Counted from the first letter of the stretch, positions 1 through 10,199 are shown. The stretch is 64,000 nucleotides of DNA from Paludibacteraceae bacterium (GCA_024399955.1 JAKSNH010000007.1:1-64000); one strand, 5' to 3'. Notes: a model not told the origin generated them from the letters alone. Translations and numbers: made by a program.

Positions 1-104
1 GCGACTGTCCAAACATTAGCACGGCCACCAAAGTTACCTCTTGTGAGGCTCATAATCTTCTTACGACGAGCGCGAGAAGCGACATGATTTACTGATCTTG
101 GCAT
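1..104 (-). CDS. rplT: 50S ribosomal protein L20 (N-terminal part, cut by window edge)
   Basis: Reading the complement from the ATG at 102-104 gives [20 protein letters not shown] followed by a basic stretch ending in GGRANVW, the typical N-terminus of ribosomal protein L20. L20 binds 23S rRNA early in 50S assembly. Only about 34 codons are inside the window; the gene continues past position 1. It follows rpmI by 28 bp on the same strand, the usual infC-rpmI-rplT order. In many bacteria this operon is autoregulated by L20, but no leader structure can be judged here. Confidence 0.95.
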   Translation of the reverse strand, partial: MPRSVNHVASRARRKKIMSLTRGNFGGRANVWTV

Positions 105-132
105 AGTTCAATAAAAATTTGATGGTTAATAC

Positions 133-330
133 TTAACGCAGCAACAGCATTTCGCGGAGACTGCGCATGTTGGTTTTGTCGACCATAGCAACGTGGTCAA
201 GACGACGTTTTTGCTTTTTGGTCTTCTTAGTCAAAATGTGACTGTGATAAGCGTGTTTACGCTTAATTTTACCGGTTCCGGTAAGAGTAAATCTTTTTTT
301 AGCACCGGAATTAGTTTTTACCTTTGGCAT
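133..330 (-). CDS. rpmI: 50S ribosomal protein L35
   Basis: The 65-residue, strongly basic protein begins [20 protein letters not shown] and has the [13 protein letters not shown] core of L35, a small component of the large ribosomal subunit. Length is normal for the family. It lies between infC (72 bp upstream) and rplT (28 bp downstream) on the minus strand, the conserved translation operon. Nothing unusual is seen. Confidence 0.97.
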   Translation of the reverse strand: MPKVKTNSGAKKRFTLTGTGKIKRKHAYHSHILTKKTKKQKRRLDHVAMVDKTNMRSLREMLLLR

Positions 331-402
331 TTTGTTAAAAATTTAGTTAGTTATTATTTTAGGTCGTCGGTAGCCTAAGGACCGATCGACCATATTGGTT
401 AT

Positions 403-963
403 TTATTTTTTGTTAGGCGCAATCATAACAATCATGCGTTTTCCTTCCAATTTAGGAGTGGCTTCGGGCTTACCGAATTCCTCCAAGTCTTTGCAGAACC
501 GAGCCAAAAGTTCCTCTCCTTGTTCTTTGAACAAGATAGAGCGTCCGCGGAAGAATACGTAAGATTTTACTTTGTCGCCATCTTTCAGAAACTCTTGAGC
601 ATGTTTGAGTTTAAATTGATAGTCATGCTCATCGGTTTGAGGTCCGAAGCGAATCTCTTTGATGTCAACCTTTTTGGAATTAGCCTTTTGCTCTTTCTCC
701 TTGCGTTTTTTCTGGTAGAGGAATTTTTGGTAATCAATTACTCTACAAACTGGAGGAGCAGCATTGGGACTGATTTCAACAAGGTCAAGGTTTAAATCGT
801 CCGCAATTCGCATTGCTTCCTGGAAGGAATAGATGCCCTGCTCAATGTTATCGCCAACAAGGCGAACTTCGTTCACGCCGCGAATCTTGTCATTGATTCT
901 ATTCGGCATTTCTTTTTCAACGCGACCACGACGGGGCGCTTGGTTTGGTTGTGGGTAAGCCAT
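403..963 (-). CDS. infC: Translation initiation factor IF-3
   Basis: IF-3 keeps 30S subunits free and checks the initiator tRNA. The protein has the N-terminal domain ([17 protein letters not shown]), the lysine-rich linker and the C-terminal ribosome-binding domain ([20 protein letters not shown]). An in-frame ATG exists upstream at 1137, but the 58 extra residues would be unlike IF-3 and would cover the promoter, so the start is placed at 963 ([14 protein letters not shown]), giving 186 residues. It is the first gene of infC-rpmI-rplT. Confidence 0.95.
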   Translation of the reverse strand: MAYPQPNQAPRRGRVEKEMPNRINDKIRGVNEVRLVGDNIEQGIYSFQEAMRIADDLNLDLVEISPNAAPPVCRVIDYQKFLYQKKRKEKEQKANSKKVDIKEIRFGPQTDEHDYQFKLKHAQEFLKDGDKVKSYVFFRGRSILFKEQGEELLARFCKDLEEFGKPEATPKLEGKRMIVMIAPNKK

Positions 964-981
964 ATAATACAATTTCGGGTG

Positions 982-1012
982 CAAAGATACAACAATTTTT
1001 TGAATTGACAAA
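982..1012 (-). promoter_or_regulatory. Promoter of infC-rpmI-rplT
   Basis: On the minus strand a TATCTTTG box (complement of 982-989) is preceded by TTTG (complement of 1009-1012) with 19 bp between them, matching the Bacteroidota -33/-7 consensus. It lies about 20 bp upstream of the infC start chosen here. Confidence 0.75.
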
Positions 1013-1049
1013 TAAAAATAGAAAAAAATATCATTTTTTATTAAAAATG

Positions 1050-1081
1050 TTTGCGTATGTGCGAGAAAAAGTGTAACTTTG
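1050..1081 (+). promoter_or_regulatory. Promoter of the lipoprotein-ppiD-pssA run
   Basis: TTTG at 1050-1053 and TAACTTTG at 1074-1081 are separated by 20 bp, a Bacteroidota-type promoter. It is divergent from the infC promoter and lies about 44 bp before the lipoprotein start. Confidence 0.7.
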
Positions 1082-1124
1082 CGCATAATTTGGATTAGAA
1101 TCGTTAACCCAATCACTAAATAAT

Positions 1125-2132
1125 ATGAATAACACATCTATTAAATTGGCTTTAAGCCTTGTATTCGTTACTATGGTAGCAATGATGAGTTTTACATCTT
1201 GCGAGTACAATGACATTCCATCGGGTCCGAAGGAGAGAAGAGCTAAGTATGATACTATTGTAATGAACAAATCTTCATTGGCAGCGTATGTGTCTGAAGA
1301 CATTATGAACCAGTGTATATCTGTTCGTACGGCATCAAATATCGGACAGAAATTGGCACAGGGTGAGGTAACTCCTGCTGCGAGCCCTTATTATGTTGCA
1401 GGCGTTGTGTATAAGCGCGATGATATATCCACTACGTCAACTTTCTATATTAGGGATAACGAAGATGCTGTTTATTCTTTTGAGGCATATAAAGTCAAGG
1501 GCGTGGGTAATAAGAATTTTAGTAATACCAATTCTGTTAAGGTGGGTGATACAGTGATAATAAAGGCTCAGTTGCAGAATTATTATGGCACTATTGAAAC
1601 GAAGGGCGGCTATGTATATGCTACTACTAACGATGATGCTTATCCAATGACGGAGGCTATAAAATGGGAGTTTAAAAAGTCTTTCTGTAATTGGATTGTG
1701 GATGTTAAACAGGATTCTGGGTTTGATTTATGGACGACCGCGGCTACTACGGTTCAAGCTTCCGGTCAAGATGCATCAAAGGTGAATCATGCAGGTGAAG
1801 CATGGCTAATTTCTCCAGAGGTGAATTTGAAAGCCAAGAAACTTACTAAACCTAGATTGAATATTGCTCATTATCACTTGACTCGTGGTGCAGAGATGAA
1901 TCCGGCGGATTATTTGAAGATGTTTATCTCCACGGATGGAGCAACATGGCAGCAAGTGGCCATTCCTATATACACTACGGATGATAAGGGCCTCGCGATA
2001 GATGCTACGTTGGATATGCGTCCTTATATGGATTGTGAGAAATTCCGAATGGCATTTGATTATATCAGTACAGAGAAATGTGCTGCAAAGTGGTGTATAA
2101 AAGAAGTGAAGATATACGAAATTAAACGCTAA
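1125..2132 (+). CDS. Exported lipoprotein with OB-fold-like and choice-of-anchor-J-like domains
   Basis: The 335-residue protein has a type II signal peptide with the lipobox SFTSC, Cys at residue 26. Residues about 85-170 ([42 protein letters not shown]) resemble the OB-fold-like domain of the DUF6359 type found in many Bacteroidales surface proteins. The rest ([26 protein letters not shown]) looks like a choice-of-anchor-J jelly-roll domain. The domain names are from pattern recognition. It is the first gene of a plus-strand run and lies 27 bp before the PpiD-like gene. Substrate and role are unknown. Confidence 0.8.
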   Translation: MNNTSIKLALSLVFVTMVAMMSFTSCEYNDIPSGPKERRAKYDTIVMNKSSLAAYVSEDIMNQCISVRTASNIGQKLAQGEVTPAASPYYVAGVVYKRDDISTTSTFYIRDNEDAVYSFEAYKVKGVGNKNFSNTNSVKVGDTVIIKAQLQNYYGTIETKGGYVYATTNDDAYPMTEAIKWEFKKSFCNWIVDVKQDSGFDLWTTAATTVQASGQDASKVNHAGEAWLISPEVNLKAKKLTKPRLNIAHYHLTRGAEMNPADYLKMFISTDGATWQQVAIPIYTTDDKGLAIDATLDMRPYMDCEKFRMAFDYISTEKCAAKWCIKEVKIYEIKR

Positions 2133-2159
2133 AAACAAAAATAATTATAAAAACTTTTT

Positions 2160-4169
2160 ATGGCAACTTTACAAAAAATTCGTAACCATGGCGTAATCTT
2201 GCTCATCATCGTGGGCGTAGCCATGTTGGCATTTATTTTGGGTGACTTCCTTAATTCAGGAAGTAGTTTCTTCAATCGTAGTCGTGAATATGTAGGTGAG
2301 ATTGAGAGCCACAAGGTTCATTTCACTGAGTATGAGGCTGCAAAAGATCAATTGACGGAGGTTTACAAGATAGAAACCGGTCGCAATGATCAAGATGAGG
2401 AGTTAACAACACAAATTCGTAATCAGGTATGGCAGATGATGCAAATGGATTGGGTATTGCGTGAGCAATGCAAGCAAATCGGTATGAATGTTACTGCCGA
2501 AGAGTTGAGTGAACTCTGCATTGGCGAAAATCCTCACCAATTGATTCGTCAGCGTCGTGCATTCTATGACGAGAATGGTCAATTCAGTCGTGAAAACTTG
2601 GTTCGTTTCTTGAATTCTCTTAACCAAGAGGTAGAGAATGAGGAACAGGCAGCAAATCTTAAGCAAGCTAAGACATATTGGATGTATTGGGAGAATGCTA
2701 CCCGTTTGACTCGTATGCAAGAAAAATATACGGCCTTGCTGCAAAATTTGGTTTGTGCTAATAAGATTGATGCTAAATATCAATTTGAGGCTGACAAAAC
2801 AACTGTGGATGCACAATATGTAGTAATGCCCTATACGGCTATTGCTGATTCTACAATCGAGGTTAAGTCCGTAGATTTAAAGAAACAGTATAATGCAGAT
2901 AAGAAGTTGTATGAACAAACTCCTAATCGCTCCATTGAGTATATTCAATTCCCCATCCAACCATCTGAAGAAGACTTTGCTGCTGCTGAGCAAGAGATGA
3001 AGGCCGTAGAGGCAGAACTGCAAACAACAGAAGATGTTGCTTTGGTGGTGAATATGAATTCCGATTATTCTTACAATGGATTGAATTACTCGGAGACCAC
3101 TATCCCTGAGGCTTACAAGGAATTTGCATTTGGTAAAGGGGCGAAGAAAGATGCGTTTATGCCGCTGACTTTCACCGATGGTACCTATCGTATGGCACGC
3201 ATTGTGGCTTGTGGTTATTCGCTGCCAGACTCTGTTCAATTGAAATTGATTGCAACTCAAGAGGGACAAGAGGATACTGAATTAGGTTGGTTCCAAGAGG
3301 CTCAATTGCAAAAAGAGATTTCTGAACCTGCTTTTGCTGGTAAACCGGGTACACGTTTCACTGTAGCTCAAGGTATGGGTGAGCAGACTTTTGAGGTTAT
3401 GGCTGTTTCTAAGGCTACGCCTAAGGCCAAGGTTGCTATTGTAGAGCGTACCGTTACTCCTTCGTCCAAGACGTATTCTGTTTTGTATAACCAAGCAAAG
3501 CAGTTTATCGTTAATAACGCTACGGAAGAAAGTTTCCGTGATGCTGCTCAAGAGGCAGGTATGCGCTTATATCCGGCATACTACATGCAAAAGAACCAAG
3601 ATAAGATTGGTCAACTTAAACAAAGTCGTCCTATCGTTCGTTGGGCATTTGAGGCTGAGGCAGGTCAAATTAGTGACGTGTTTGAATGTGGTGATGTATT
3701 TGTAGTAGCTTTGTTGAGCGAAGTGAGTGATGGCGAGTATCGTTCGATGCAGGAAGTGGAAGATGAACTGCGTGCTAAGATTATCCGTGATAAGAAAGCA
3801 AAACAAATGATATCCCAATTGGCTGTGGCAACCACGTTGGAAGAAGTTGCACAAATTGCAGGAACCGAAGTACAGACCGTAGATGGTATTGTTTTGGGTA
3901 ACTCGCGTCTTGGTCAAGCCGGTATGGAGCCTGCAGTAGTAGGTGCTGCTTTTGCTACCGAGGCTGGTCAGCTCAGCGCTGCTGTTAAGGGCAATGCTGG
4001 TGTATATGTTTTGGTTCCAGGTCAAAAGAATATGGCTGAAGGCGAAATGGATGAAGCAAGTATGATTCAACAATTGAATTCTCGCTATGCTTATTCCTTG
4101 CCATATCAAGCTATTTCTTTGGTTCAAGACAAAGCAGAGATTGTTGATAATCGGAGTAATTTCCAATAA
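2160..4169 (+). CDS. ppiD: PpiD/SurA-type peptidylprolyl isomerase (periplasmic chaperone)
   Basis: This 669-residue protein starts with a short cytoplasmic tail and one membrane anchor (GVILLIIVGVAMLAFILGDF), followed by a long periplasmic region, the PpiD layout. Residues about 40-210 form the helical SurA/PpiD N-domain. Around residues 365-420 a parvulin-like half domain is seen (ELGWFQEAQL, SEPAFAGKPG, GEQTFEVMAVSKA), and a further PPIase-like stretch follows at about 490-545. The family folds outer-membrane and secreted proteins after Sec export, which fits a neighbourhood rich in exported proteins. The length is near that of Bacteroidetes homologues. Confidence 0.88.
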   Translation: MATLQKIRNHGVILLIIVGVAMLAFILGDFLNSGSSFFNRSREYVGEIESHKVHFTEYEAAKDQLTEVYKIETGRNDQDEELTTQIRNQVWQMMQMDWVLREQCKQIGMNVTAEELSELCIGENPHQLIRQRRAFYDENGQFSRENLVRFLNSLNQEVENEEQAANLKQAKTYWMYWENATRLTRMQEKYTALLQNLVCANKIDAKYQFEADKTTVDAQYVVMPYTAIADSTIEVKSVDLKKQYNADKKLYEQTPNRSIEYIQFPIQPSEEDFAAAEQEMKAVEAELQTTEDVALVVNMNSDYSYNGLNYSETTIPEAYKEFAFGKGAKKDAFMPLTFTDGTYRMARIVACGYSLPDSVQLKLIATQEGQEDTELGWFQEAQLQKEISEPAFAGKPGTRFTVAQGMGEQTFEVMAVSKATPKAKVAIVERTVTPSSKTYSVLYNQAKQFIVNNATEESFRDAAQEAGMRLYPAYYMQKNQDKIGQLKQSRPIVRWAFEAEAGQISDVFECGDVFVVALLSEVSDGEYRSMQEVEDELRAKIIRDKKAKQMISQLAVATTLEEVAQIAGTEVQTVDGIVLGNSRLGQAGMEPAVVGAAFATEAGQLSAAVKGNAGVYVLVPGQKNMAEGEMDEASMIQQLNSRYAYSLPYQAISLVQDKAEIVDNRSNFQ

Positions 4170-4184
4170 ACTTCTTGAACGCGC

Positions 4185-5528
4185 ATGAGCGCCCGCACAC
4201 GCGTAAATAGAATAAATAATGTGTCGGGGACCCCTTGGCTGTGGGTCCCCACGCTATATTTTCTAGAAGGTATTCCGTACTTTTTAGTGAATAGCATATC
4301 CGTTCTTTTGTTTGCTAAGATGGGTGTGCCTAATGACGATTTGTCATTCTTTACTACGCTACTTTATTTCCCGTGGTTTCTAAAGTTTTTATGGAGTCCG
4401 TTTGTGGAGGTGCTTCGAACCAAACGTTGGTGGATTATTACGACGCAAATCATAATGGCTGCACTATGTGTGCTATTAGTGATAACCCTGCCTCATCCTG
4501 ATGCTGCGTTGATAGCGACAAAGGGCACTTCGATAGAGATGTTCAAGTTTACCCTTGTGTTGTTCATCTTGTCGGCTTTTGCTTCGGCCACTCATGATAT
4601 AGCAGCGGATGGTTTTTATCTGCTTGCCCATAGTCAAACCAGTCAAGCTGCATTTGTTGGCATACGATCGACTTTTTATCGTATAGCCAGTGTGTTTTCT
4701 CAAGGTATATTAGTTTATATTGCCGGTACAATAGAAAATCAAACAGGTGACATTCCTTTATCATGGCAAGTAACGATTGCTATCACGGCGATAATTCTCT
4801 TTATGTTCGGGATTTATCACTATTTTGTTTTGCCTAAATGTGAAGATGTTTCTACGTCTGATATTAATAAATCAGCCATTTGGAAGGAATTAGGCAATTC
4901 GTTTGTCTCTTTCTTTACCAAGCCCAGTATAGTGTTGGCTATTTGCTTTATGCTATTATATCGTTTGAGTGAAGGCTTTCTGGTTAAGTTATGTCCCGCT
5001 TTCTTGGTGGATGTAAGACAGACGAATGTAATCAACGGACAAATTTTTGGTGGTGGATTAGGCATGAGTACGCATATTTATGGGCTCTTGTATGGAACCA
5101 TAGGTGTGATTTGTTTGTTAGCTGGAGGTATAGTGGGAGGTCTGGTGATTGCGCGTAAAGGACTTAAACGTTCTATTTGGGGAATGGCATTGGCGCTAAC
5201 CTTACCTAGTTTTGTCTATGTATTCCTAAGTTACTATCAACCCACGTCCCTTTGGTTGATAGGTTCAGCTATTGGTTTTGAGCAGTTGGGCTATGGGTAT
5301 GGATTTACGGCCTACATGATGTATATGATACATGTGTCGGAAGGAAAATACAAAACTGCTCATTATGCTATTTGTACTGCCTTTATGGCATTAAGTATGA
5401 TGATACCTGGGTTTGTGGCAGGAAAAATTGAATTATCGTGGGGCTACAATATGTTCTTTTGGATAGCCAATGCATGTAGCATTACTACTTTTATAGTCAC
5501 TTATTTTGTATATAAAAAATTACAATAA
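4185..5528 (+). CDS. MFS permease, AmpG-like
   Basis: The 447-residue, very hydrophobic protein has about 12 membrane segments. Its N-terminus (PTLYFLEGIPYFLVNSISVL, then YFPWFLKFLWSPFVE) is the pattern of the AmpG/PucC branch of the major facilitator superfamily, in which AmpG imports muropeptides. The substrate here is not known. It lies 15 bp after ppiD and 2 bp before pssA, so is probably cotranscribed. Calling it ampG would go beyond the evidence. Confidence 0.8.
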   Translation: MSARTRVNRINNVSGTPWLWVPTLYFLEGIPYFLVNSISVLLFAKMGVPNDDLSFFTTLLYFPWFLKFLWSPFVEVLRTKRWWIITTQIIMAALCVLLVITLPHPDAALIATKGTSIEMFKFTLVLFILSAFASATHDIAADGFYLLAHSQTSQAAFVGIRSTFYRIASVFSQGILVYIAGTIENQTGDIPLSWQVTIAITAIILFMFGIYHYFVLPKCEDVSTSDINKSAIWKELGNSFVSFFTKPSIVLAICFMLLYRLSEGFLVKLCPAFLVDVRQTNVINGQIFGGGLGMSTHIYGLLYGTIGVICLLAGGIVGGLVIARKGLKRSIWGMALALTLPSFVYVFLSYYQPTSLWLIGSAIGFEQLGYGYGFTAYMMYMIHVSEGKYKTAHYAICTAFMALSMMIPGFVAGKIELSWGYNMFFWIANACSITTFIVTYFVYKKLQ

Positions 5529-5530
5529 TT

Positions 5531-6241
5531 ATGAACGCCAAACGCATTATTCCTGATTTTTTCACATGCAGTAATCTGCTATGTGGAGCAGTAGCAACTT
5601 TAATGGCTACACAAGAGGCCTATGTATGGGCATTTGGTCTTATTTTATTAGGAGCCTTCTTTGATTTCTTTGATGGCATGACCGCTCGTGCCTTAGGAAT
5701 TGGCAATAAAATGGGTGTTGAATTGGACTCATTAGCAGATGATATTACCTTTGGTTTAGCTCCTGCTATGGTTCTAAGTTGTTATCTCCGTCCGTTGATT
5801 GGTTGGTGGAGTTTAATCGTATTGATTATGGCTGCTTTCTCGGCATTGCGCTTAGGTAAGTTTAATTTGGATGAACGTCAAACATCATCTTTTATTGGTT
5901 TAGCCACTCCTGCGAATGCCATCTTTTGGGCTTCGCTTTGCTGCATGCCTTATCAGATGATGACTGCTGCTTGGATGCCTTGGGTACTAGTGGCATTGAG
6001 TTTCTTAAGTTGCTATCTGCTATTGGCAGAGATACCTTTCTTTAGTCTTAAATTCCATAATTTTAGTTGGAGAGATAATTGGGATAAATTCATTTTTCTG
6101 ATAGGTGTGGTGGTATTAGTATTGGTATGTATATTAAAAGCCATTCACTACGACCATCTTGAGTTTGCGCTTTTTGCAGGAGCTGCTGTTGTACTATGGT
6201 ATGTGGCATTGAATATATTACTTGCACTATCTAAGAAATAA
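5531..6241 (+). CDS. pssA: CDP-diacylglycerol-serine O-phosphatidyltransferase
   Basis: The enzyme joins CDP-diacylglycerol and serine to make phosphatidylserine, the precursor of phosphatidylethanolamine. The CDP-alcohol phosphotransferase signature D-x2-DG-x2-AR-x8-G-x3-D-x3-D is complete from DFFDGMTARALG to GVELDSLADD at residues about 45-72. Several membrane segments follow. The 236-residue length fits the Bacteroidetes family. It is spaced 2 bp from the MFS gene and 16 bp from the endonuclease gene. Confidence 0.92.
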   Translation: MNAKRIIPDFFTCSNLLCGAVATLMATQEAYVWAFGLILLGAFFDFFDGMTARALGIGNKMGVELDSLADDITFGLAPAMVLSCYLRPLIGWWSLIVLIMAAFSALRLGKFNLDERQTSSFIGLATPANAIFWASLCCMPYQMMTAAWMPWVLVALSFLSCYLLLAEIPFFSLKFHNFSWRDNWDKFIFLIGVVVLVLVCILKAIHYDHLEFALFAGAAVVLWYVALNILLALSKK

Positions 6242-6257
6242 CACAAATTATACTACT

Positions 6258-8687
6258 ATGAAAAAACATCTATTCCTATTCACCTTATTGTCCATATCGC
6301 TTATGATGTGGGCAGAGGCCATTCCTACGGATTATTACAAGGCTTGTAATGGTAAAAAAGACGCTGCTCTTAAGACGGCATTGTCTGAGACTGTTAAAGG
6401 AGGAGTGCGTTATCGTTATGGTTCGAATGAGTATCATACTTCCACTCAAATTGCTAAAAAGGATACTGTTGTGTGGGGGGTATTGTATCACAAAGGAGAC
6501 ACTATATGCCGTCCAGGAGATTTGGAGGCGTATGGTACATGGCAAGCTTTTCCTGTAACCGACCGTCGTCCGGATGGTTCTATTTGGGATATGTATTCCA
6601 ATACCCACCGTTCTTTTACCAATAAACGTGGGGAATCGGCAAGTAATGTAGAGATTGAACATTGTTTCCCTAAATCATGGTGGGGTGGCATAGAGAATGC
6701 CGCCTGGTGTGATTTATATCATTTGAATCCTTCTGATAAGCAGGCTAATGGTAATAAGAGTAATTATCCTCCGGGCTACGTGACCAAAGGTGATAAATTT
6801 AATAATGGTTCTTTCAAAATGGACTCAAAGACATCCTGCCAATACGGCGCTTTCTGTTGTTTTGAACCTGCCGATTGTTACAAAGGCGATTTTGCTCGTG
6901 CATATTTCTATATCGCTACGGCATACGAAGATTTAGTATGGGCAGATGTGGCCAAGGAATATTTGGATAATAATTCGTATTTGGAGTTCAAGCCTTGGTT
7001 GATTGAGGTGCTTCTTAAATGGCATCGCTTAGATCCGGTTAGTCAAAAGGAATTGGACCGTGCAGACCAAATTTCGTCCATACAACACAACCGTAATCCA
7101 TATATTGATTATCCTGAATTAGTTGAATATATCTGGGGAGAGAAGCAAGGAGCGGCAGTTGATTTTAGTAAATTGCAATGTACGCAAGATCCATCATATA
7201 CTCCTCAAAAGGAGAACAACTTGTTTGAGGCTTATCCTGCTCAAGATGTATGTAGTGATTACTTCGTAGCAAGTTGGAATAATTTTTATAAAGGCCCCTA
7301 CATATTGGAGGTTTATACGCAACGTCAAATGACGGGAAGTAATGATACAATTATTAAATTCCCTGCATTGACTAAAAATATTCTAAATAATGATCCTCAC
7401 GGCTATGCCAGTGATAAAATGCAGTCGCAAGGTAAGAGTTCTATTCTGATGGGAAGTGGTGCTACTGATGCTTGGTTGGAACTTCATGATTTGACCCTAA
7501 ATAAGCCTTCGCAACTGGTGTTCCGCGCCAGTCAATATGCTACGGCTACAGCGGCTCAATTGGACATTTTCCTGAATGATCATATCACGGCAGATACGTC
7601 TATTATAGATTTGACACGCGACGAGGTGACTTATTGTTATACCTTACCTGCTACAACTACCAAAGTTAAAATAATGTCAGTGGGAGGCAGTACTTCCAAA
7701 CGTGCTTGTATGCAAGAGTTATATATTATTCAAGGTGATTATAGAGAGCAACTGACCTATATCGAGGGCTACCCCAAGCAAATCGCAGAAACGAAAGCAA
7801 ACGTACTGTTGCCGTCTAATATGGAGGGTGAGGTGTACTATCGTGTCCGTTGTGCAGCCGGCTGGTACACTAATGAAATCTCTCTTTCGGAGAAACCGAT
7901 TGAGGAGACTTTTTCCCTTAATATAGTTGTGGCCCCCGGTGCACCCGGCACCACAACAGGAAGCGGCATCTATCCTGCCGGACAAAAAGTGACTATTTCT
8001 GCAATAGCCGACAAAGGGTATCATTTCACCCAATGGTCGGATGGGAACAAAGAAAATCCACGCGAAATCATTGTTACACAAGATTTGTTGTTAGAGGCTT
8101 ATTTCGCTCAGAATATCTCCCCTACTACGGCTACTATTATCGTGAACTTTGACAAAGGATATGTTCAAATTGACAACAGCAAGATAGAGAGTGGTAAAAC
8201 ATATGAGTATCCTATCGGAACAGAATTAACTTTAAAAGCAGGTGTGGAAAAAGGGCATTCGTTTGACAAATGGAGTGATGGTGTGAAAGGAACACAACGA
8301 ACTCTTGTGTTGGACAAGGACACCGTTTTGGCAACTATCTATAAAATCAATCAATACGAAATTAAGACGGCCGTAGAGGGAGGTAAGGGAGGAATTGTGA
8401 TAGGTGGAGGCAAATACGACTATGGCACGGAGGTAGAACTAACGGCAGCGCCGGATGATGGGTATCTATTTGTAGAATGGAAAGAGGATCATAATACGGA
8501 TAATCCAAGAATCGTGACGGTTACGAATAAAAGCACGCAACTCTATACGGCTGTTTTTGACGTTGCATCGGCGTTGGATAATGTTACCGGAATAGCCATG
8601 CCCAAGAAAATGTATATCAATGGACGATTATATGTGGTGCGCGGTGGACAAATCTTTTCTGTATTAGGTCAAAAGGTGCATGAATAA
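6258..8687 (+). CDS. Secreted endonuclease I family protein with beta-repeat domains and C-terminal tail
   Basis: The start is set at 6258 (MKKHLFLFTLLSISLMMWA), a clean signal peptide; an upstream ATG at 6222 would overlap pssA and destroy it. Residues about 110-310 carry the endonuclease I (His-Me finger) core: VEIEHCFPKSWWGG with the catalytic His, DLYHLNPSDKQANGNKSNYP, YKGDFARAYFY, and HNRNPYIDYPELVEYIWG. Such enzymes cut DNA or RNA non-specifically outside the cell. Residues about 565-780 hold three InlB/Listeria-Bacteroides-type repeats (GYHFTQWSDG, GHSFDKWSDG, GYLFVEWKED). The protein ends in the shared tail GRLYVVRGGQIFSVLG. Three paralogues lie at 51164-56306. Confidence 0.88.
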   Translation: MKKHLFLFTLLSISLMMWAEAIPTDYYKACNGKKDAALKTALSETVKGGVRYRYGSNEYHTSTQIAKKDTVVWGVLYHKGDTICRPGDLEAYGTWQAFPVTDRRPDGSIWDMYSNTHRSFTNKRGESASNVEIEHCFPKSWWGGIENAAWCDLYHLNPSDKQANGNKSNYPPGYVTKGDKFNNGSFKMDSKTSCQYGAFCCFEPADCYKGDFARAYFYIATAYEDLVWADVAKEYLDNNSYLEFKPWLIEVLLKWHRLDPVSQKELDRADQISSIQHNRNPYIDYPELVEYIWGEKQGAAVDFSKLQCTQDPSYTPQKENNLFEAYPAQDVCSDYFVASWNNFYKGPYILEVYTQRQMTGSNDTIIKFPALTKNILNNDPHGYASDKMQSQGKSSILMGSGATDAWLELHDLTLNKPSQLVFRASQYATATAAQLDIFLNDHITADTSIIDLTRDEVTYCYTLPATTTKVKIMSVGGSTSKRACMQELYIIQGDYREQLTYIEGYPKQIAETKANVLLPSNMEGEVYYRVRCAAGWYTNEISLSEKPIEETFSLNIVVAPGAPGTTTGSGIYPAGQKVTISAIADKGYHFTQWSDGNKENPREIIVTQDLLLEAYFAQNISPTTATIIVNFDKGYVQIDNSKIESGKTYEYPIGTELTLKAGVEKGHSFDKWSDGVKGTQRTLVLDKDTVLATIYKINQYEIKTAVEGGKGGIVIGGGKYDYGTEVELTAAPDDGYLFVEWKEDHNTDNPRIVTVTNKSTQLYTAVFDVASALDNVTGIAMPKKMYINGRLYVVRGGQIFSVLGQKVHE

Positions 8688-9372
8688 GTGGATTCGTTAT
8701 AGTTTGCCTTTTTTGATTATGAGTCTCATACTCGCCTTGGTGGTAGGGTATGTGTTGTTGACTTATGACAAAGTGCAGACCCATTTATGGCTCAATCAAT
8801 GTCATACGGTGTGTGGAGATTTCTTCTTCCGTTACTATACGTATGTAGGGGAATGGGTGCCATACGTGATTGTAGCGGGCTTATTGTTTTATAAGTCCGG
8901 TTGGGCATCTTTCTTGCTGATAGATGTGCTGTTGAGTGGCTTGATAGGTCAAGGCATTAAGTATTGGGCAGATACGGATCGACCCTATCGATTCTTTGAG
9001 TTACATTATCCGGATATTCAATTGCCTTTTGTAGATGGGGTGGAGTTGAGCAACTTTTATTCATTCCCGAGTGGGCATACAATCACTTTTTTTGTATTAA
9101 TGATGACATTGACCATTCTCGTAATTGATAGGTTGGCTATGCGTAATAATCAACCGCGATGCAAATGTTATATATGGTGGATTAGCCTTGTGTTCTTTGT
9201 GTTAGCGGTGGTGGGAGCTTATTCTCGAATTTATTTGAGTCAACATTTCTTAGAAGACATATTTGGTGGTTCTATTATTGGTGTAGTGACTACTGCTGGG
9301 CTCTTGTGTATAATTCCCAAAATAGAATCCACGCGTTTTTGGAATTGGAATCTAACTTATTTGCATAAATAA
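8680..9372 (+). CDS. PAP2-family lipid phosphatase
   Basis: This 230-residue membrane protein carries the three phosphatase motifs: KYWADTDRP (KxxxxxxRP), FPSGHT (PSGH) and SRIYLSQHFLEDIFGG (SRxxxxxHxxxD). Such enzymes remove phosphate from lipid or isoprenoid pyrophosphates (undecaprenyl-PP, lipid A, phosphatidate); which one cannot be read from the sequence. Its start overlaps the end of the endonuclease gene by 8 bp, so translation may be coupled, and rlmB follows after 5 bp. Confidence 0.88.
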   Translation: MNKWIRYSLPFLIMSLILALVVGYVLLTYDKVQTHLWLNQCHTVCGDFFFRYYTYVGEWVPYVIVAGLLFYKSGWASFLLIDVLLSGLIGQGIKYWADTDRPYRFFELHYPDIQLPFVDGVELSNFYSFPSGHTITFFVLMMTLTILVIDRLAMRNNQPRCKCYIWWISLVFFVLAVVGAYSRIYLSQHFLEDIFGGSIIGVVTTAGLLCIIPKIESTRFWNWNLTYLHK

Positions 9373-9377
9373 AGACT

Positions 9378-10199
9378 ATGTATTATACTAACTCTTCTCA
9401 ATCCTTTAGAGATAAACCACGGGGCGAACGTAAGGATTATGCTACGCGTCGGCCCAAAGAAAAGGAGATGATTTTTGGTATTCGTGCAGTGATTGAAGCA
9501 TTAGATGCTGGTAAGACATTAGATAAGGTGCTTTTACGTCGCGATATGTCTTCGGCTATTGCGCGGGAGTTGATGGCTAAACTCACTACCGCTGATGGTC
9601 AGTTGATGACTAATGTACAGCGTGTTCCGGTAGAAAAACTTAATCAGTTTACGGATAAGAACCACCAAGGTGTGATTGCTTTTTTATCTCCCATTGAGTT
9701 TTATCGGTTAGAGGACTTGATTCCTACTCTTTTTGAATCGGGTCAGACGCCATTGATTATGGTATTGGATAATGTGACGGATGTGCGTAATTTTGGTGCC
9801 ATAGCTCGTACGTGTGTTTGTGCCGGAGCGCAGGCATTGGTGATTGGTACGCATGGTGCAGTGGCGATTAATGGAGATGCGGTTAAGACATCTGCAGGAG
9901 CATTACATTCGTTGCCTGTCTGTAAGGTGGATAATATGCAGAATGCGTTGCAGTTCATGCGTGAGTCCGGATTGAACATCGTGGCTGCTACCGAGCATGC
10001 TGTGCATGATTATACTCAGACCGATATGCGTTCTCCATTGGCTATCGTGATGGGTAGCGAAGATAAGGGTATATACGAGGCTAATCTAAAACAATGTACC
10101 GATCAGGTTCGTATTCCCCTAATCGGTACAATTGAAAGCTTAAATGTTAGTGTGGCCGCGGGCATCATGCTTTACGAAGCCGTGCGTCAGCGCCGCTAA
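9378..10199 (+). CDS. rlmB: TrmH/SpoU-family RNA 2'-O-methyltransferase, probably 23S rRNA Gm2251 methylase
   Basis: After an Arg/Lys-rich 30-residue leader comes the substrate-binding domain (EKEMIFGIRAVIEAL) and then the knotted SpoU methylase with its three motifs: NVTDVRNFGAIARTC, IVMGSEDKGI and IPLIGTIESLNVSVAAGI. RlmB methylates G2251 of 23S rRNA using SAM. The 273-residue length is normal, allowing for the basic extension. The gene ends the left plus-strand run and overlaps the convergent outer-membrane protein gene by 4 bp. Confidence 0.88.
   Translation: MYYTNSSQSFRDKPRGERKDYATRRPKEKEMIFGIRAVIEALDAGKTLDKVLLRRDMSSAIARELMAKLTTADGQLMTNVQRVPVEKLNQFTDKNHQGVIAFLSPIEFYRLEDLIPTLFESGQTPLIMVLDNVTDVRNFGAIARTCVCAGAQALVIGTHGAVAINGDAVKTSAGALHSLPVCKVDNMQNALQFMRESGLNIVAATEHAVHDYTQTDMRSPLAIVMGSEDKGIYEANLKQCTDQVRIPLIGTIESLNVSVAAGIMLYEAVRQRR

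Noticed and set aside
403..1137. A longer infC start at 1137
   Set aside because: The extra 58 residues are hydrophobic and unlike IF-3, and they would span the promoter at 982-1012.
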